Shown in pieces: positions 37,501 to 47,706 of a stretch of DNA of 64,000 nucleotides. The stretch's first letter is position 1. The number at the start of each line of letters is the position of its first letter. Under the pieces are notes generated by a model, which was not told the origin of the DNA, did not search any database, and saw only the letters and a list, made by a program, of their open reading frames with translations. Source of the stretch: Ephydatia muelleri (lineage: Eukaryota; Porifera; Demospongiae; Spongillida; Spongillidae); contig JABACO010000023.1 in NCBI GenBank assembly GCA_013339895.1, positions 5,047,175 to 5,111,174 on the forward strand. The letters are read 5' to 3'. A program made the translations under genes and the position numbers.

Positions 37501-37745
37501 GTTGTCCAAACATCCATGGCCAGAAGAAATCAAAGACGCAATGAAAGCGGCAGGAGCATGAAGTGAGAGAGAGCGAAGACCAAGCCTCCATGCCTAAGTC
37601 CAAGTTGTGATATTAGTATTATTAACTATTGAATAAATAATGATAAATCATACTGATACAACAAAACACCAGAATAATGAATACACATGACAAAGTTAAA
37701 CTACAACCTAACTATTAACACTATAGCTACAAGGAAATCAATACA

Positions 37746-39403
37746 CTAGAGATGGATTGGGCTAAGGCCTCTTCCCAGGATGGCTCTTGCCACAGCTCTC
37801 ACCAAGCAGATGTTTAGGCGGCCATTATATGTCAGCCAGAACTCTGGACTTGGGGCAGGAAAGGTGGATAGCAAAATAGGTACAGCCAGTTGTGAGAACA
37901 TGTGTTGGACCTCCTTCCCCCAGTTACCATACGTTTCAACTGCCATTGGTATACACATCCATCCCAATTCTCGACACTTTGGGTCATTGACAGCATGCTT
38001 CCTCGTTTCTGCAGACAGGGCTGCCACACCTGCAAATCTACTTGACTCTTTCAGGGAGACTGGAGTGAGGGGAGAAGTGACTGTGATGTCTAGGGCAGCA
38101 GGTTGGCTTCTCTCCCAACCCTCCACAAGGACGTCAGCTAGACGAGAGTGATTGTTATCATGATACATACTATGTCCTGCTTCCACCCTGACAGACAGGT
38201 GTGCCTTGCGACATAAATCTGCAATGATGTCACGCAATTTGTTGTGTCTGATGACTGTGTCACCACCATGTCTACAGGACATAGCATGGTGACTAAGGGA
38301 GTTGAGAGCAACCCCTGGGAAAAATGGGCACACTGAGGCAAATGAAGTGTCCAGACCCAGCCACCATCTGACAGCAGTTTGGAATTCCGGTGAGTATATG
38401 CAGATTTAGCCCGACAGAGGGAGCAACCGAGAGCCAAGCACTGGCATGGGGGGTCGAAGCTGATAATAGCCGAGCCTTATTTGCTGGAGAGGAGACATCA
38501 AAAGTGTTTCAAAGAGATGTCCAACCAACTTCTGGGACAGGGATCGCTGGCGAGGCTGATCAGCAAGAACTGACTCAATAGTGACTGCATCAGTATGTGA
38601 GACCCGGCTGTTGAATATGATTAAGCATTGCTGAAGATAGAGGTTATTGGTATTGCCTACACCTAAGGCTGAAAATGATGCTAGGAACGCTGAGCTTGAA
38701 TGGAGTGCAAGGGAGCGGAGTCCAAGCCCCCCAAAAGAGAGGCTTAGTTGGGCTTGTTGCCAGGCAGCATCCGTGACATCTGCAGCAAGACAGGCTGAGA
38801 AGCAGGATCTGGTCTCCCCATCAAAAGCACGTAGAGCCTCAGAGGATAGACTAGGGGGAGTTGTTCTCGAAACGTGGACTAGCTTGCAGAAACCTCCACA
38901 AATTCGAAGCAATGAGATTGCTACATGGAGGTCGAGTCAGCCATCTCTAAAAGAACAGACAGCAACTTCTTGGCCTAAGCACAACTCTCTGCAATGAAGT
39001 GAGCACAGAAAAGATAGTCACTGATTGGAGCTCCAAGGATATCTAAATTTGGAAGGCATGACAGCTGGTGGGAAAGAGGATTTAATTGTAGGACTGATGA
39101 GTTCACATTTGGCTAGGTTGATGGAAAGTCCAAGGTCGGGACCCATTTTTTCTATTAGTTGCAAAGCATGCAACACTGCTGTGTGATTACTGGCTAATAC
39201 CCCATCATCCAAATACCAGGTTTGAAGAATTAGGTTGAGGCATCCATCATCTGCATCTATACTAGAAACTAGTTTGTGAAGCACTAGGGCAAACAACATG
39301 GGTCCAAGGGGGTCAACTTGTTGGACCCCTGTCTGTGAGCTCACACAGCCTAAGGGGTGCCACAGTAAGGTAGGTGAGCCATAACTCCACGCAACCCATG
39401 GAA
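37746..39403 (-). mobile_element. retroelement copy C with reverse-transcriptase palm, thumb and endonuclease-like domains
   Basis: The most complete copy. The RT palm reads GVQQVDPLGPMLFALVLH (usually GVQQGDP) and the catalytic WYLDDGVL. After frame breaks the thumb follows with GGFCKLVHVSRTTPPSL and LSLSFGGLGLRSLALHS. The C-terminal region has CRHGGDTVIRHNKLRD, SRLADVLVEGW, ALDITVTSPLTP, LGWMCIPMAVETYGNWG and YNGRLNICLVRAVARAIL. In-frame stops and shifts show it is inactive. The 5' part (fingers and any ORF1) is missing, as expected from 5' truncation during target-primed reverse transcription. Confidence 0.85.
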
Positions 39404-39529
39404 TAGATTACATTACACATATACAAACAAAAGGATTAATATTACAATAAGTTCTATGGATCTTCCACAGATGATCCTGCTCGAGACAGGAGTGCCCGTG
39501 TGTTGGCTCGCATCAAAGTCCAGGCTAAG

Positions 39530-39695
39530 CCTGCCATAATATGCGCGAAGCCATCCTCACAAACTGTAGCAAATCCCAAGTTTTGGGGGATCTATATGGC
39601 AGACTGAGCATTGTGATTGTGAGAGCAAACGCCAGGGCTATCCTTGCAAGATCCTTGCAGGTGGCAGACATGCAGGTCGATGCAATGGACTACTG
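39530..39695 (+). mobile_element. C-terminal retroelement fragment D, opposite orientation
   Basis: The plus strand reads VLGDLYGRLSIVIVRANARA followed by ILARSL and a stop near 39694. It is the tail of the same protein as copies B and C, inserted in the other direction. Confidence 0.7.
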
Positions 39696-39985
39696 ATCTT
39701 TCTGTGTGTAATTGTATGATGTATAAATCTATATTGTATGAAGAGAGTGTACATTTTTGTAGTGTGGTTTGACGTAGAAGGGAAAAGGCCACATGCGGGT
39801 CGACTGCATTTACTTTCCTCTAGTTTGAGCAGGAGAGCTTTGGCCTCTTCATGTTTCTCGAAATGAATATTAATAATAATAATCAATAATACAATAACAA
39901 CATTATTATTATTATTTACTATTTATAACCAAAACTACACAAACGCAACAATAACCAAACACAAGTCACAAAACAACATACAAAC

Positions 39986-40201
39986 TCAAATGTATTCCTG
40001 ATGATGGCAGGAAAGTCGGCACAAAATAGCCCTCACATTTGCCCTAACTAAATGGAGATTGAGCTGGCCATACAGTTCAGACAGAACCATAGATTTGGGC
40101 CTGGATGAAGACGTGGCTAGGCGAGAGGCCAACATGGAAAACGCCTCCAAAGCCTCCTTCCCCCATGCTCCGTATGATTCCACTACCAGAGGGATACAGA
40201 C

Positions 40202-40204
<3 letters not shown>
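39986..40204 (-). mobile_element. C-terminal retroelement fragment E
   Basis: Begins at VCIPLVVESYGAWGKEA and runs to LYGQLNLHLVRANVRAILCR and a stop. Its 3' side on the minus strand leads into an (AAT)n run near 39900–39920. Its 5' side is cut exactly by the (AAT)n tail of copy F1. Confidence 0.8.
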
Positions 40205-40235
<31 letters not shown>

Positions 40236-40278
40236 CATTATTGTTCTTCATTATTATTATTGAATCAACACAAACAGG

Positions 40279-40915
40279 CTAACCACCAACTCCCATAGGC
40301 TCCCTTCCCAATATGGCTCTTGCTGCTGACCTCACTAAAGACAAGTTGAGGTGACCATAAAGTTCTGCTGACACTGAGGCCTTTGGGCATGACTGATGGA
40401 TGGCAATTAGGGAGGCCAAGCGTTTGAAAACAGAATGAGCCTCCATCCCCCAATTGCCATAAGATTCTACAGCCAGTGGGGTAGATACCCAGCCTAATTC
40501 TTGACACTTGCTGTCATTGGCAGAGTGCTTTCGGGTTTCAGCAATGCGGGCTGCAGCACCAGCTGAGGCACTGGCCTCCTCCAGGCTGGCTGGAGTGAGG
40601 GGAGAGGACACTGTGACATCAAAGGCTGCACCTAGGCCCCTTTACCAGCCCTGAACAAGAATGTCAGCTGGACGGGAGTTTGAATGATTTGGGGATAGCC
40701 CATGTCCCATTTCCAATTGCACTGAAAGGTGGGCTCGGCGGCAGAAGTTGGCAATGGTGTTACGAAGGTTGTTAGACCGTGAAACAACAAACCCTCCAAG
40801 TCTGCAAGAGATGGCGTGGTGTCAAAGAGGGTCAAGTGCGATGCCAGAACAGAAAGGACAAAGGGAACCTCTCGATGTGTCAAGGCCAAGCCACCATTTG
40901 ATGGCTGTCTGTGAG
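40279..40915 (-). mobile_element. retroelement copy F1 with (AAT)n tail
   Basis: Contains the degraded zinc region (LCPFCSGIALDPL), the SRPADILVQGW and FDVTVSSPLTPASL blocks, LGWVSTPLAVESYGNWG and the YGHLNLSLVRSAARAIL C-terminus. It ends in a 3' (AAT)n tail at about 40202–40260 that abuts fragment E. Confidence 0.8.
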
Positions 40916-41470
40916 GCACCCTGACAACTGAAGACTTGGGTCGACCTTGTCTTAGAGCCAGCAGAGTAGCCAAGCAAGAAAAAACACATTGTGCCTCTCT
41001 TCCCCAATTTCCAAACGTTTCCACGGCAAGAGGAATGCATGACCATCCGAGTGCTTGGCATCTAGCATCATTGGCTGCATGCTTCCTAGTCTCAGCAGCC
41101 AAGGCTGCTGCTCCTTCGTGGATGCTGGCCTCATTCAGGGTGACTGGGGTAAGAGGAGAGGTGACAGTAACATCAAAGGCAGCTGGCTTAGCCCTATCCC
41201 ATCCATCAACAAGTACATCAGCTGCCGTGTGTAATCGTGAGATCCTAAGAGCCCTCTACCAACTTCAACTCGTACGGATAGGTGGGCACAACGGCACAAA
41301 TCAGCGATGATGTTTCGCAGGCGGTTTTGTCTAATGACCACATCACCCCCATGTCTGCATGAAACTACATGGTGGCCAAGTGGGTCCAAAGCAATGACTG
41401 GACAGAAAGGGCAAGAGGATCTAGCAGTAGAGTTCATGCCAAGCCACCATTTCACCGCAGTATGGAACTC
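40916..41470 (-). mobile_element. retroelement copy F2, fused head to tail with F1
   Basis: From KWWLGMNSTARSSCPFCPV through GHHVVSCRHGGDVVIRQN, ADVLVDGW and TRKHAANDARCQALGW to RPKSSVV. It then switches directly to the start of F1 without its own C-terminus or tail. It carries frame breaks near 41110–41230. Confidence 0.75.
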
Positions 41471-41636
41471 AGAAGAGTCAATTATTTTCAGATTCCTGTG
41501 GAGTGGTGTGTTTGGTGAAAGTCAGCTTCTGAACATCACCATTTCACTGCTTGGGCATAAGGAGGGAATAGGTGCCTGCATCAGTCCTCCGGCTGTTGCT
41601 AATGGCTGGGGGGTACTACCCAGTCCTATTTGCCAG

Positions 41637-41890
41637 GAATGATATATCCCTGGAACTCAGTGAGGCCCTCCAGAAGCTGGCTACTACAATCCGAAGCGAT
41701 TGCTGCCTGAGGTAACCTTGCTCTCAAGTTGCCATGGGTACCATCGTGGACCCTTTTGATCACAGGACATTGTGTCGTCAGCTGTCATCAAGCAAGTAAG
41801 TGTCCACTGTTCTGGCTACTCACCCCTGTAGTTGACAATGATAACCATGTGTTTGCTATTTACCAAAACAGGTTCTTGAGGTGTGTATGA
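41637..41890 (+). CDS. possible exons of an unidentified gene
   Basis: Exon 41637–41711 (75 nt, phase 2 to 2, NDISLELSEALQKLATTIR…) has acceptor CTATTTGCCAG and donor AG|gtaacc. Exon 41766–41795 (30 nt, phase 2 to 2) has acceptor GATCACAG and donor AA|gtaagt. A third acceptor at about 41870 would lead to a stop near 41888. The phases agree, but I recognise no family and see no 5' part; the neighbouring retroelements make chance likely. Confidence 0.3.
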
Positions 41891-42643
41891 GGAAGAACTG
41901 GTTACTTTACTCGCCTGCACTCCATTGGTGGTGAGGATCTTCACCATAGCTTCCCTGGGCACTGCCTAACTTTACTAATATGGTTAACAAAAGCAGCATC
42001 TAAAACATATACAGGTTCACATATTGTTACATTTTCAATGAAAGCACACCTCATTTAACTAAGTGGTTTACATACCTCAACAGCATCCACAATCATTAAT
42101 CTACAGATAAGTATTGAAAAAACACACTGACATAACAAAACAAGATAATCTACCCCCTCCCCCCCGCATGTTGGTCCATTATGACCTGGGAACGTGCAAC
42201 AATGATGCATTACCTAGCCCTCTTAAAATGGCAGTAAAACGATAGCTGAAGGTTTGACACAAAAAGCACACCATGAATAAAAAAATCGAGTCACTTAAAA
42301 TAAGAGAGCTTTAAAGCAGAGTCTATCCATATACAGCAAAAAACATTATGATATTGTCAATCGCAACCACAACTTGTGCAAATACAAACCTCTCTTAAAT
42401 CAGTAATCTTCAAGTTCGTACAGGTGTAATTTGTAGCATTTTCAAAAACACAAAGCTTTTCTAGTTACACATTACACCTGAGTCTCTTAAAGCAGAGACT
42501 ACTCTTAAGACGTGGCACCACACGAACATCCAACCATCTAAAACCTAGCTGGAGGCTTGCTATACCACAACAGGAGTCTCCTAAGGCTGATACATAAGCA
42601 ACAGCATGTACATCATAAACTGGGAACTACATGTAGGTAACAG

Positions 42644-42779
42644 TGTAGCGCATGCGCACAGGCGCTTTAGTAGTTAGGGTGTGGTTTGCACATGCGCGAG
42701 GAGTTAGAACTCTACTATTTAATGAGAGTCTCAATTGTATTGGTGATTCTAATTCCTGATTACTACTGTATCCGCTACA
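42644..42779 (+). repeat. 5' LTR of a Ty3/Gypsy element (136 bp)
   Basis: Starts TGTAGCGCATGCGC and ends CCGCTACA, giving the inverted terminus TGTAGCG…CGCTACA with TG…CA ends. It is followed by a primer-binding site and a gag frame. I find no matching 3' LTR in the window. Confidence 0.75.
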
Positions 42780-42780
42780 T

Positions 42781-42797
42781 TGGTGTCAGAAGTGGGA
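42781..42797 (+). other. primer-binding site of the Gypsy element
   Basis: TGGTGTCAGAAGTGGGA, one base after the LTR end, begins with TGG as expected for pairing with a tRNA 3' CCA end, and lies just before the gag start codon. Confidence 0.7.
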
Positions 42798-42798
42798 T

Positions 42799-43982
42799 AT
42801 GACAGAAGAAGACGGCCCACGCAGAGTCACCAGATACAGTGTTCGGCCTCCGTCTCGTTTTGTGGGCAAGGGAGCAGACTTCCGGTTATGGATACAGCGC
42901 GTAGAGCTCTTGATCTACTTCCGAGAAGCTGACGTACCCAGGGATAAGAGAGGTCAGGAATTAGCTTCCTTATTGGACGATGAGCCATTTCGTATCATGA
43001 GTCAGATGGGGTTGTTAAGGGTTGATAGCGGTATAGATTACGCAGCGGTGAAGGAGTGCCTGCATGGAGAAGCAGTTCGCACCTTCCGGACTTCAGTTGG
43101 AGTGGCAACGCAAATTTCACACGGGACAGCAAGAGCAGGCCGAGTCGCTGATAGCATTTTCGGCGAGGCTGCGTATGCTCGTGGACAAGGGGCGTATCCA
43201 TCATGGCCGGCGGAAGAGCGCCTGGAACTAGTTCGTAACCAGTTTATCCATGGCATTCTTTCCTCCTCTATCCAGCTTAAGCTTCTACAACAGAATTTGG
43301 ATACGCTGGACGCTGCTGTTGAGTTGGCCTGCAGGTTGGAGTCTGTTGAATAGGCGCAGAGCTCTTTTCAGACTGCGAAGGTAGCGGCGGGCGTAACGGA
43401 GACTCGGGACGGTTCTGACGAGGGAGCTCAGCCGGGTAGTGGTTACCAGGACCGGACCTGGTCGCGCAAGTTAAATCCCTATCGCACCAGCTGGATACCT
43501 TGCGCAGGGGAAAGCAGACAGGGCCACGCTCGTTCAGAGGTCCGTGCTGGGAATGCGGAAAACCGGGCCACGTACGTAGGAATTGTCCGCAACGGCGCCG
43601 TGATCAAACCACGAGAGACAGGGGAGACAGGTCAGTACATTATACGTCTGCAGTTGCTTGTACATTGACGCTTCAGGGAGCTGTGGAAGGTCACCCTACA
43701 GTCATGCTAGTAGACACAGGTTCATCTGTCACGATATTGCATGAGAACATCTGGAAGAAAGCTGTAAAAGGGAAGAAGGAGCTCAAGCAGGCTACTTGTC
43801 CGGTAATGGCCGTTAACGGGGAGAGTCTTCCTTTATGTGGTCAAGCAGAGGTTACTTCACAGGTAGGTAGCTATAGTGGGGTGCACAAGGTCCTTGTGGT
43901 GCGGGACATGACACAGCAGTGTTTGCTTGGTACTGACTTCCTGGAACAATGCCATTGTGTTATCAACATGCATGGGCACTAG
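42799..43982 (+). pseudogene. Ty3/Gypsy gag and protease, broken and truncated
   Basis: The gag frame starts at 42799 (DFRLWIQRVELLIYF; later AYPSWPAEERLELVRNQFIHG). It ends at an amber codon at 43351–43353, and a frameshift lies downstream. A shorter stretch near 43080–43200 matches gag better in another frame, so at least two more shifts are likely. A CCHC zinc knuckle (CWECGKPGHVRRNC) at about 43540–43585 and a retropepsin active site (VDTGSSVTIL) at about 43708–43740 follow in a third segment. The element stops after the protease; reverse transcriptase, RNase H, integrase and 3' LTR are absent. It is dead. Confidence 0.85.
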
Positions 43983-46377
43983 AACTCTAACAGTGATTGT
44001 GATCTGCTCAAAAACTCATAGCTTTATGCATTGAAATTAAAGCTCATACTCTCTAACAGCACTATTTCCGTGATATCATCTAAAACATAGCTCGAGGCTT
44101 TACATATCAGCTGATACTCTTAAAATGTAAGCATTGGCCCCTAACATAAAAACATGCATATGCATCAGTGATCTGGGAACTAGCTACAACCATACCCAAT
44201 CCTTATTGGTCAACTCCAACAGTTAAGGACACCCTCACATACAAAAACACAGTCTATATGCATAGGCAACAGTTAACACAGCTAGAAAAGCTCAAAACTT
44301 GATGTAAGCACACTACTCCAAAGACAGGTGTCTTCAAAATTAATCTAACCCCAATTTAGGCACACCCCGACCTGGAATCTAAGCTAGCAGGCTCGCACTG
44401 TGATACAATGACACCAGTTGATCTTAAATCCAATCGTTGAAAACCTATCTGGTGGCTTGCAACATTAGCTGGCGATTTGTAACAAAAACACCCCCTCATA
44501 ATACAACTGTGTGTTTAGCCGGAAAGAAGAGAGCCCATCCATACACAAGCAGCAACAGAAATCGATCTGCATGGGATGGACATTGAGAGTAAAGCACACC
44601 TTCTCTTAAAACAAATTATCTAAAACCTTACTGCAGGCTTGCAACATTTGTCAGTACTTTAAAATAAAGTCTAACATAGCTAAGAGAATTTGTTAAAGAG
44701 ATCGATGGTCTACACACCGACACATAATTAAGCAACAGCACAAACTAAGATCTGAAACTAGAAATAAGGCTCATACCCACCTTTCCACGTAAGTTTAAGA
44801 ATGGCATTGAATGTCAAATTCATATCAGCCCGTAGTACCAGAGATCATCTAATATATGATCTCTGGTAGTACCTGCCGCCCGGTTCAGCCTGTCTGTACG
44901 ATTGTTAATTGGTGCGCACCACATTGGATGTAAACATGTCATTAGCACTGTCTCGTAACACCCACGTAGGGGGTGGGGCATTGCATTTAAAAAGATCTGC
45001 CTCCAAATTGTATCACGTGATTGAGACTGGTATTTATCACGAAATTAAGTCTTAGGACGAGGTCGTGTGCGCATGCGTACGCGAAGAGAAATAGGTAGCG
45101 TAGTTTTAGTTGTGAATGTGAAAAAAATCCAATATTTTGAACGAAGCTTCACAATCGATACGTGAACACATACGAACTTTCAAAATCAGTTAAATTATTG
45201 TTCTTATTAAATTAATTAGCATGATTAATAATGTATCAATTAAAAGAAGTTATTCGCGTTGCGTTCTTTCGTAGACACCCTGTATAATAGCGCGGTAACT
45301 CGTAAAAATGGCACATTTCAAAACGCTGGAAAACTACTTCAGAAAATTCATAGACACTAATAGATACATGTTGTCCACTTAACCATGAAAGTTTTGTCTG
45401 AGTCTATTTCAGTTCCTGAGCGTCGCTATCCTTTATTGAACTCACGAGGTCGGAGTTAGCTGTACGCAAGTAGAGAGCTTTCGAGCGACCAAGCCAGCAG
45501 TGCTATTCGATAGGCCACGTGATTTGTGCTTTGTATGAAAGGTCAGAGATGACTCGCACTCATTGTATGGCTTTTAGGTGTTTGTTGCATTTGGTTTACT
45601 TCGTGCACAGCACATTCTAAGGATATTGGTTGTCAGGGTCGTTTACGCAACCATTTCAGGGCGCAGGGCTTTCTTTCCACGCGTTCAATAGAGGTTATGC
45701 GATCACATCCCCACACATGACCACTATCTATAACGGTATGTTCAAAATCTGTAGGACAATGACTAAGGCACAGTTCAATCACTTGTTAGTACTGAGGCTT
45801 ATAAGGTCCGATCCAAATACATATACTACGATCATAACAGGTACAACCGTTAACAGACACGTGGCGGGTAAAAGTGTCTGCCGCTATCTTGTTCCAGGTG
45901 GGAAGAGCCCAGAACAGCTTTTGTGGCACGCAGGAGCAAATTAGGAATGAAATGATGGCTAATTTTCTCAAATACATATGAATACACGAGCACCATGGGT
46001 ACAACCAGTTAATTATTCATAGTTCCATTGCATAGCCTCTATAAGAGTAGACCGCCGTGAGAAATACACGTGGCGGTAAACCACATTACCACGTAACCTC
46101 AGACTCAATGTGTAACAATATTCATATTACATAACACTACTGAACGTACTAACCGAACGCTGTGCCGAGCCACGTTCAACTAAGTAACACTGTACCGCGA
46201 AATATTAATACAAGTAGATGGTTATTAGTCGAATTATATGATGATTTTACCTACGTCGTACGGGTGCCAAATACCAAAGCTCGTTTTCGAAATACAATCT
46301 TGGTCGGTGTGCTCGTGCAGGTAAGCTACTAATGCTAGCCGAAGTCGCCATTATGAGGCATCGGGCCAATTGCAGTC
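43983..46377. other. non-coding stretch with one strong hairpin
   Basis: No exon supported. It contains repeated phrases of the type CATCTAAAACCTAGC…GGCTTGC (42530–44640), suggesting an old degenerate tandem repeat with a period of a few hundred bases. Confidence 0.35.
44832..44872. repeat. hairpin: 17 bp arms, 7 nt loop
   Basis: GTAGTACCAGAGATCAT, loop CTAATAT, then ATGATCTCTGGTAGTAC. The arms pair at 16 of 17 positions. No U-run follows; it may be the end of a small foldback element or a short RNA hairpin. Confidence 0.75.
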
Positions 46378-46530
46378 ATGAATAATGAACATATCAAATT
46401 TGAAATTCGATTAAAAAGTGCAGCGGCCATATGCATGGCCCCAGCCGCAGCTGCCGCTGCAGCTCTACGTCCTGTAAGACTGTATCCTATGATACCAGGC
46501 CCGTACCCAGGATACTATGCGCAATACTAG
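46378..46530 (+). CDS. small Ala/Pro/Tyr-rich open frame or terminal exon (50 codons)
   Basis: ATG at 46378 opens a frame through MAPAAAAAAALRPVRLYPM to a Tyr/Gly/Pro-rich end (PGPYPGYYAQY, stop). Low-complexity tails of this kind are common in RNA-binding proteins. AATTGCAG just before the ATG could be an acceptor, so this may be a last exon; ATTAAA follows about 10 nt after the stop. Function unknown. Confidence 0.35.
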   Translation: MNNEHIKFEIRLKSAAAICMAPAAAAAAALRPVRLYPMIPGPYPGYYAQY

Positions 46531-46897
46531 TAGGCGCGTATAATTAAATAGAAACAGGAAAAGAACAGGTGGATGAAAGGTAATTTGAATGGATGTCAAG
46601 GGCTGTACAGTTTGTAACAGCCTCATCTACAGAGCAGCGTGGAATTAAGCAACTAACACCAACAAAGACACTCTAAATGATAAACAACGTAGCGATAGAA
46701 CCGAAACCGGAACCGGATTTTCTTCGATCGCATGCTCCTTTTATACGCATACTCGTTTTAAAAATGGCAGAGATAATATATAGAGGGATTGGAAACGGGG
46801 CCAATCAACACTAATTAACGCGCGCAATCCTCGAACGAATCCTTACAAGCGGTACGAATACATGTAGAATTTTTTTACACTAGACACATAATATGGA

Positions 46898-47193
46898 CTA
46901 AATCGTTTTTCTCAGGCCTTTAGATTTCTGTGTGGTCTTTTGCTGGGCAACCTTCATCTTTTCTACCCACGTACTGGCATAAGAAAAACCACGAACTGTG
47001 ATCCACATCTTCTTAGTGCTGCAATCACTGTCCCAAGAAACGCTGATTTGATCACTTTCAGTTATTTGTACTTCTACTTCATCCCCCAAGTGTGTTGAAA
47101 TGGTGAAATGGCGCGAGGAATTGCCACGACCAAACTCCCCCTTTTCTCCGCGTTCTTGATGTGCCGAAGCTTCAATTTTCTTCCGCCCATCAC
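46898..47193 (-). CDS. probable 3'-terminal exon of an unrecognised gene
   Basis: The minus strand has a good acceptor (TCTGTAAATTTCTTCAAG) at 47194, then an open frame of about 98 codons (GDGRKKIEASAHQERGEK … GDEVEVQITESDQISVSWD … STWVEKMKVAQQ … GLRKTI) to a TAG. Composition is protein-like, with alternating strand-forming segments and a basic tail. I cannot assign a family, and no upstream exon is certain. Another frame (to 47346) overlaps and looks like chance. Confidence 0.4.
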
Positions 47194-47706
47194 CTTGAAG
47201 AAATTTACAGAACGATTGGGACGTGGTTTACCTTTAAAAACATGTAATGGGCACACAACCAACATAGCTCTACCATAATAATATATTAAAACCAGCCACC
47301 ATCGTAACAAAAAGCCGTGGCTCCCCCAGAGAGTAAGGGTACCCAAAACATCATTGCGAGGTTTCTGAAGATGCTATACGCAAACAACATAGCGATGGGC
47401 ACATACTAGACTATGAGCAGTAAATACACAAATAATGACGTGGACAGTTTATCTAGATCGACGGATTCCCCCCCCCCCCCAAAGTAAAAAAATGGCCATT
47501 ATTTTTTGGTAAAAAAATGGCGCAAAATCGAATCTATAAGTATTCAATGATTGAATCTTTATTTGATCGTCTATCGACTACTTTATTTAAACTTGAGAAA
47601 GCATGTTTCATTACCTTGTGACATTCAAGACTTCAATTCAAGCCTACAATTCCGCCGTCAAACGTAGGTGCGATTCACGCGTGCAAGGATAAAATTGCTG
47701 AAGTCT

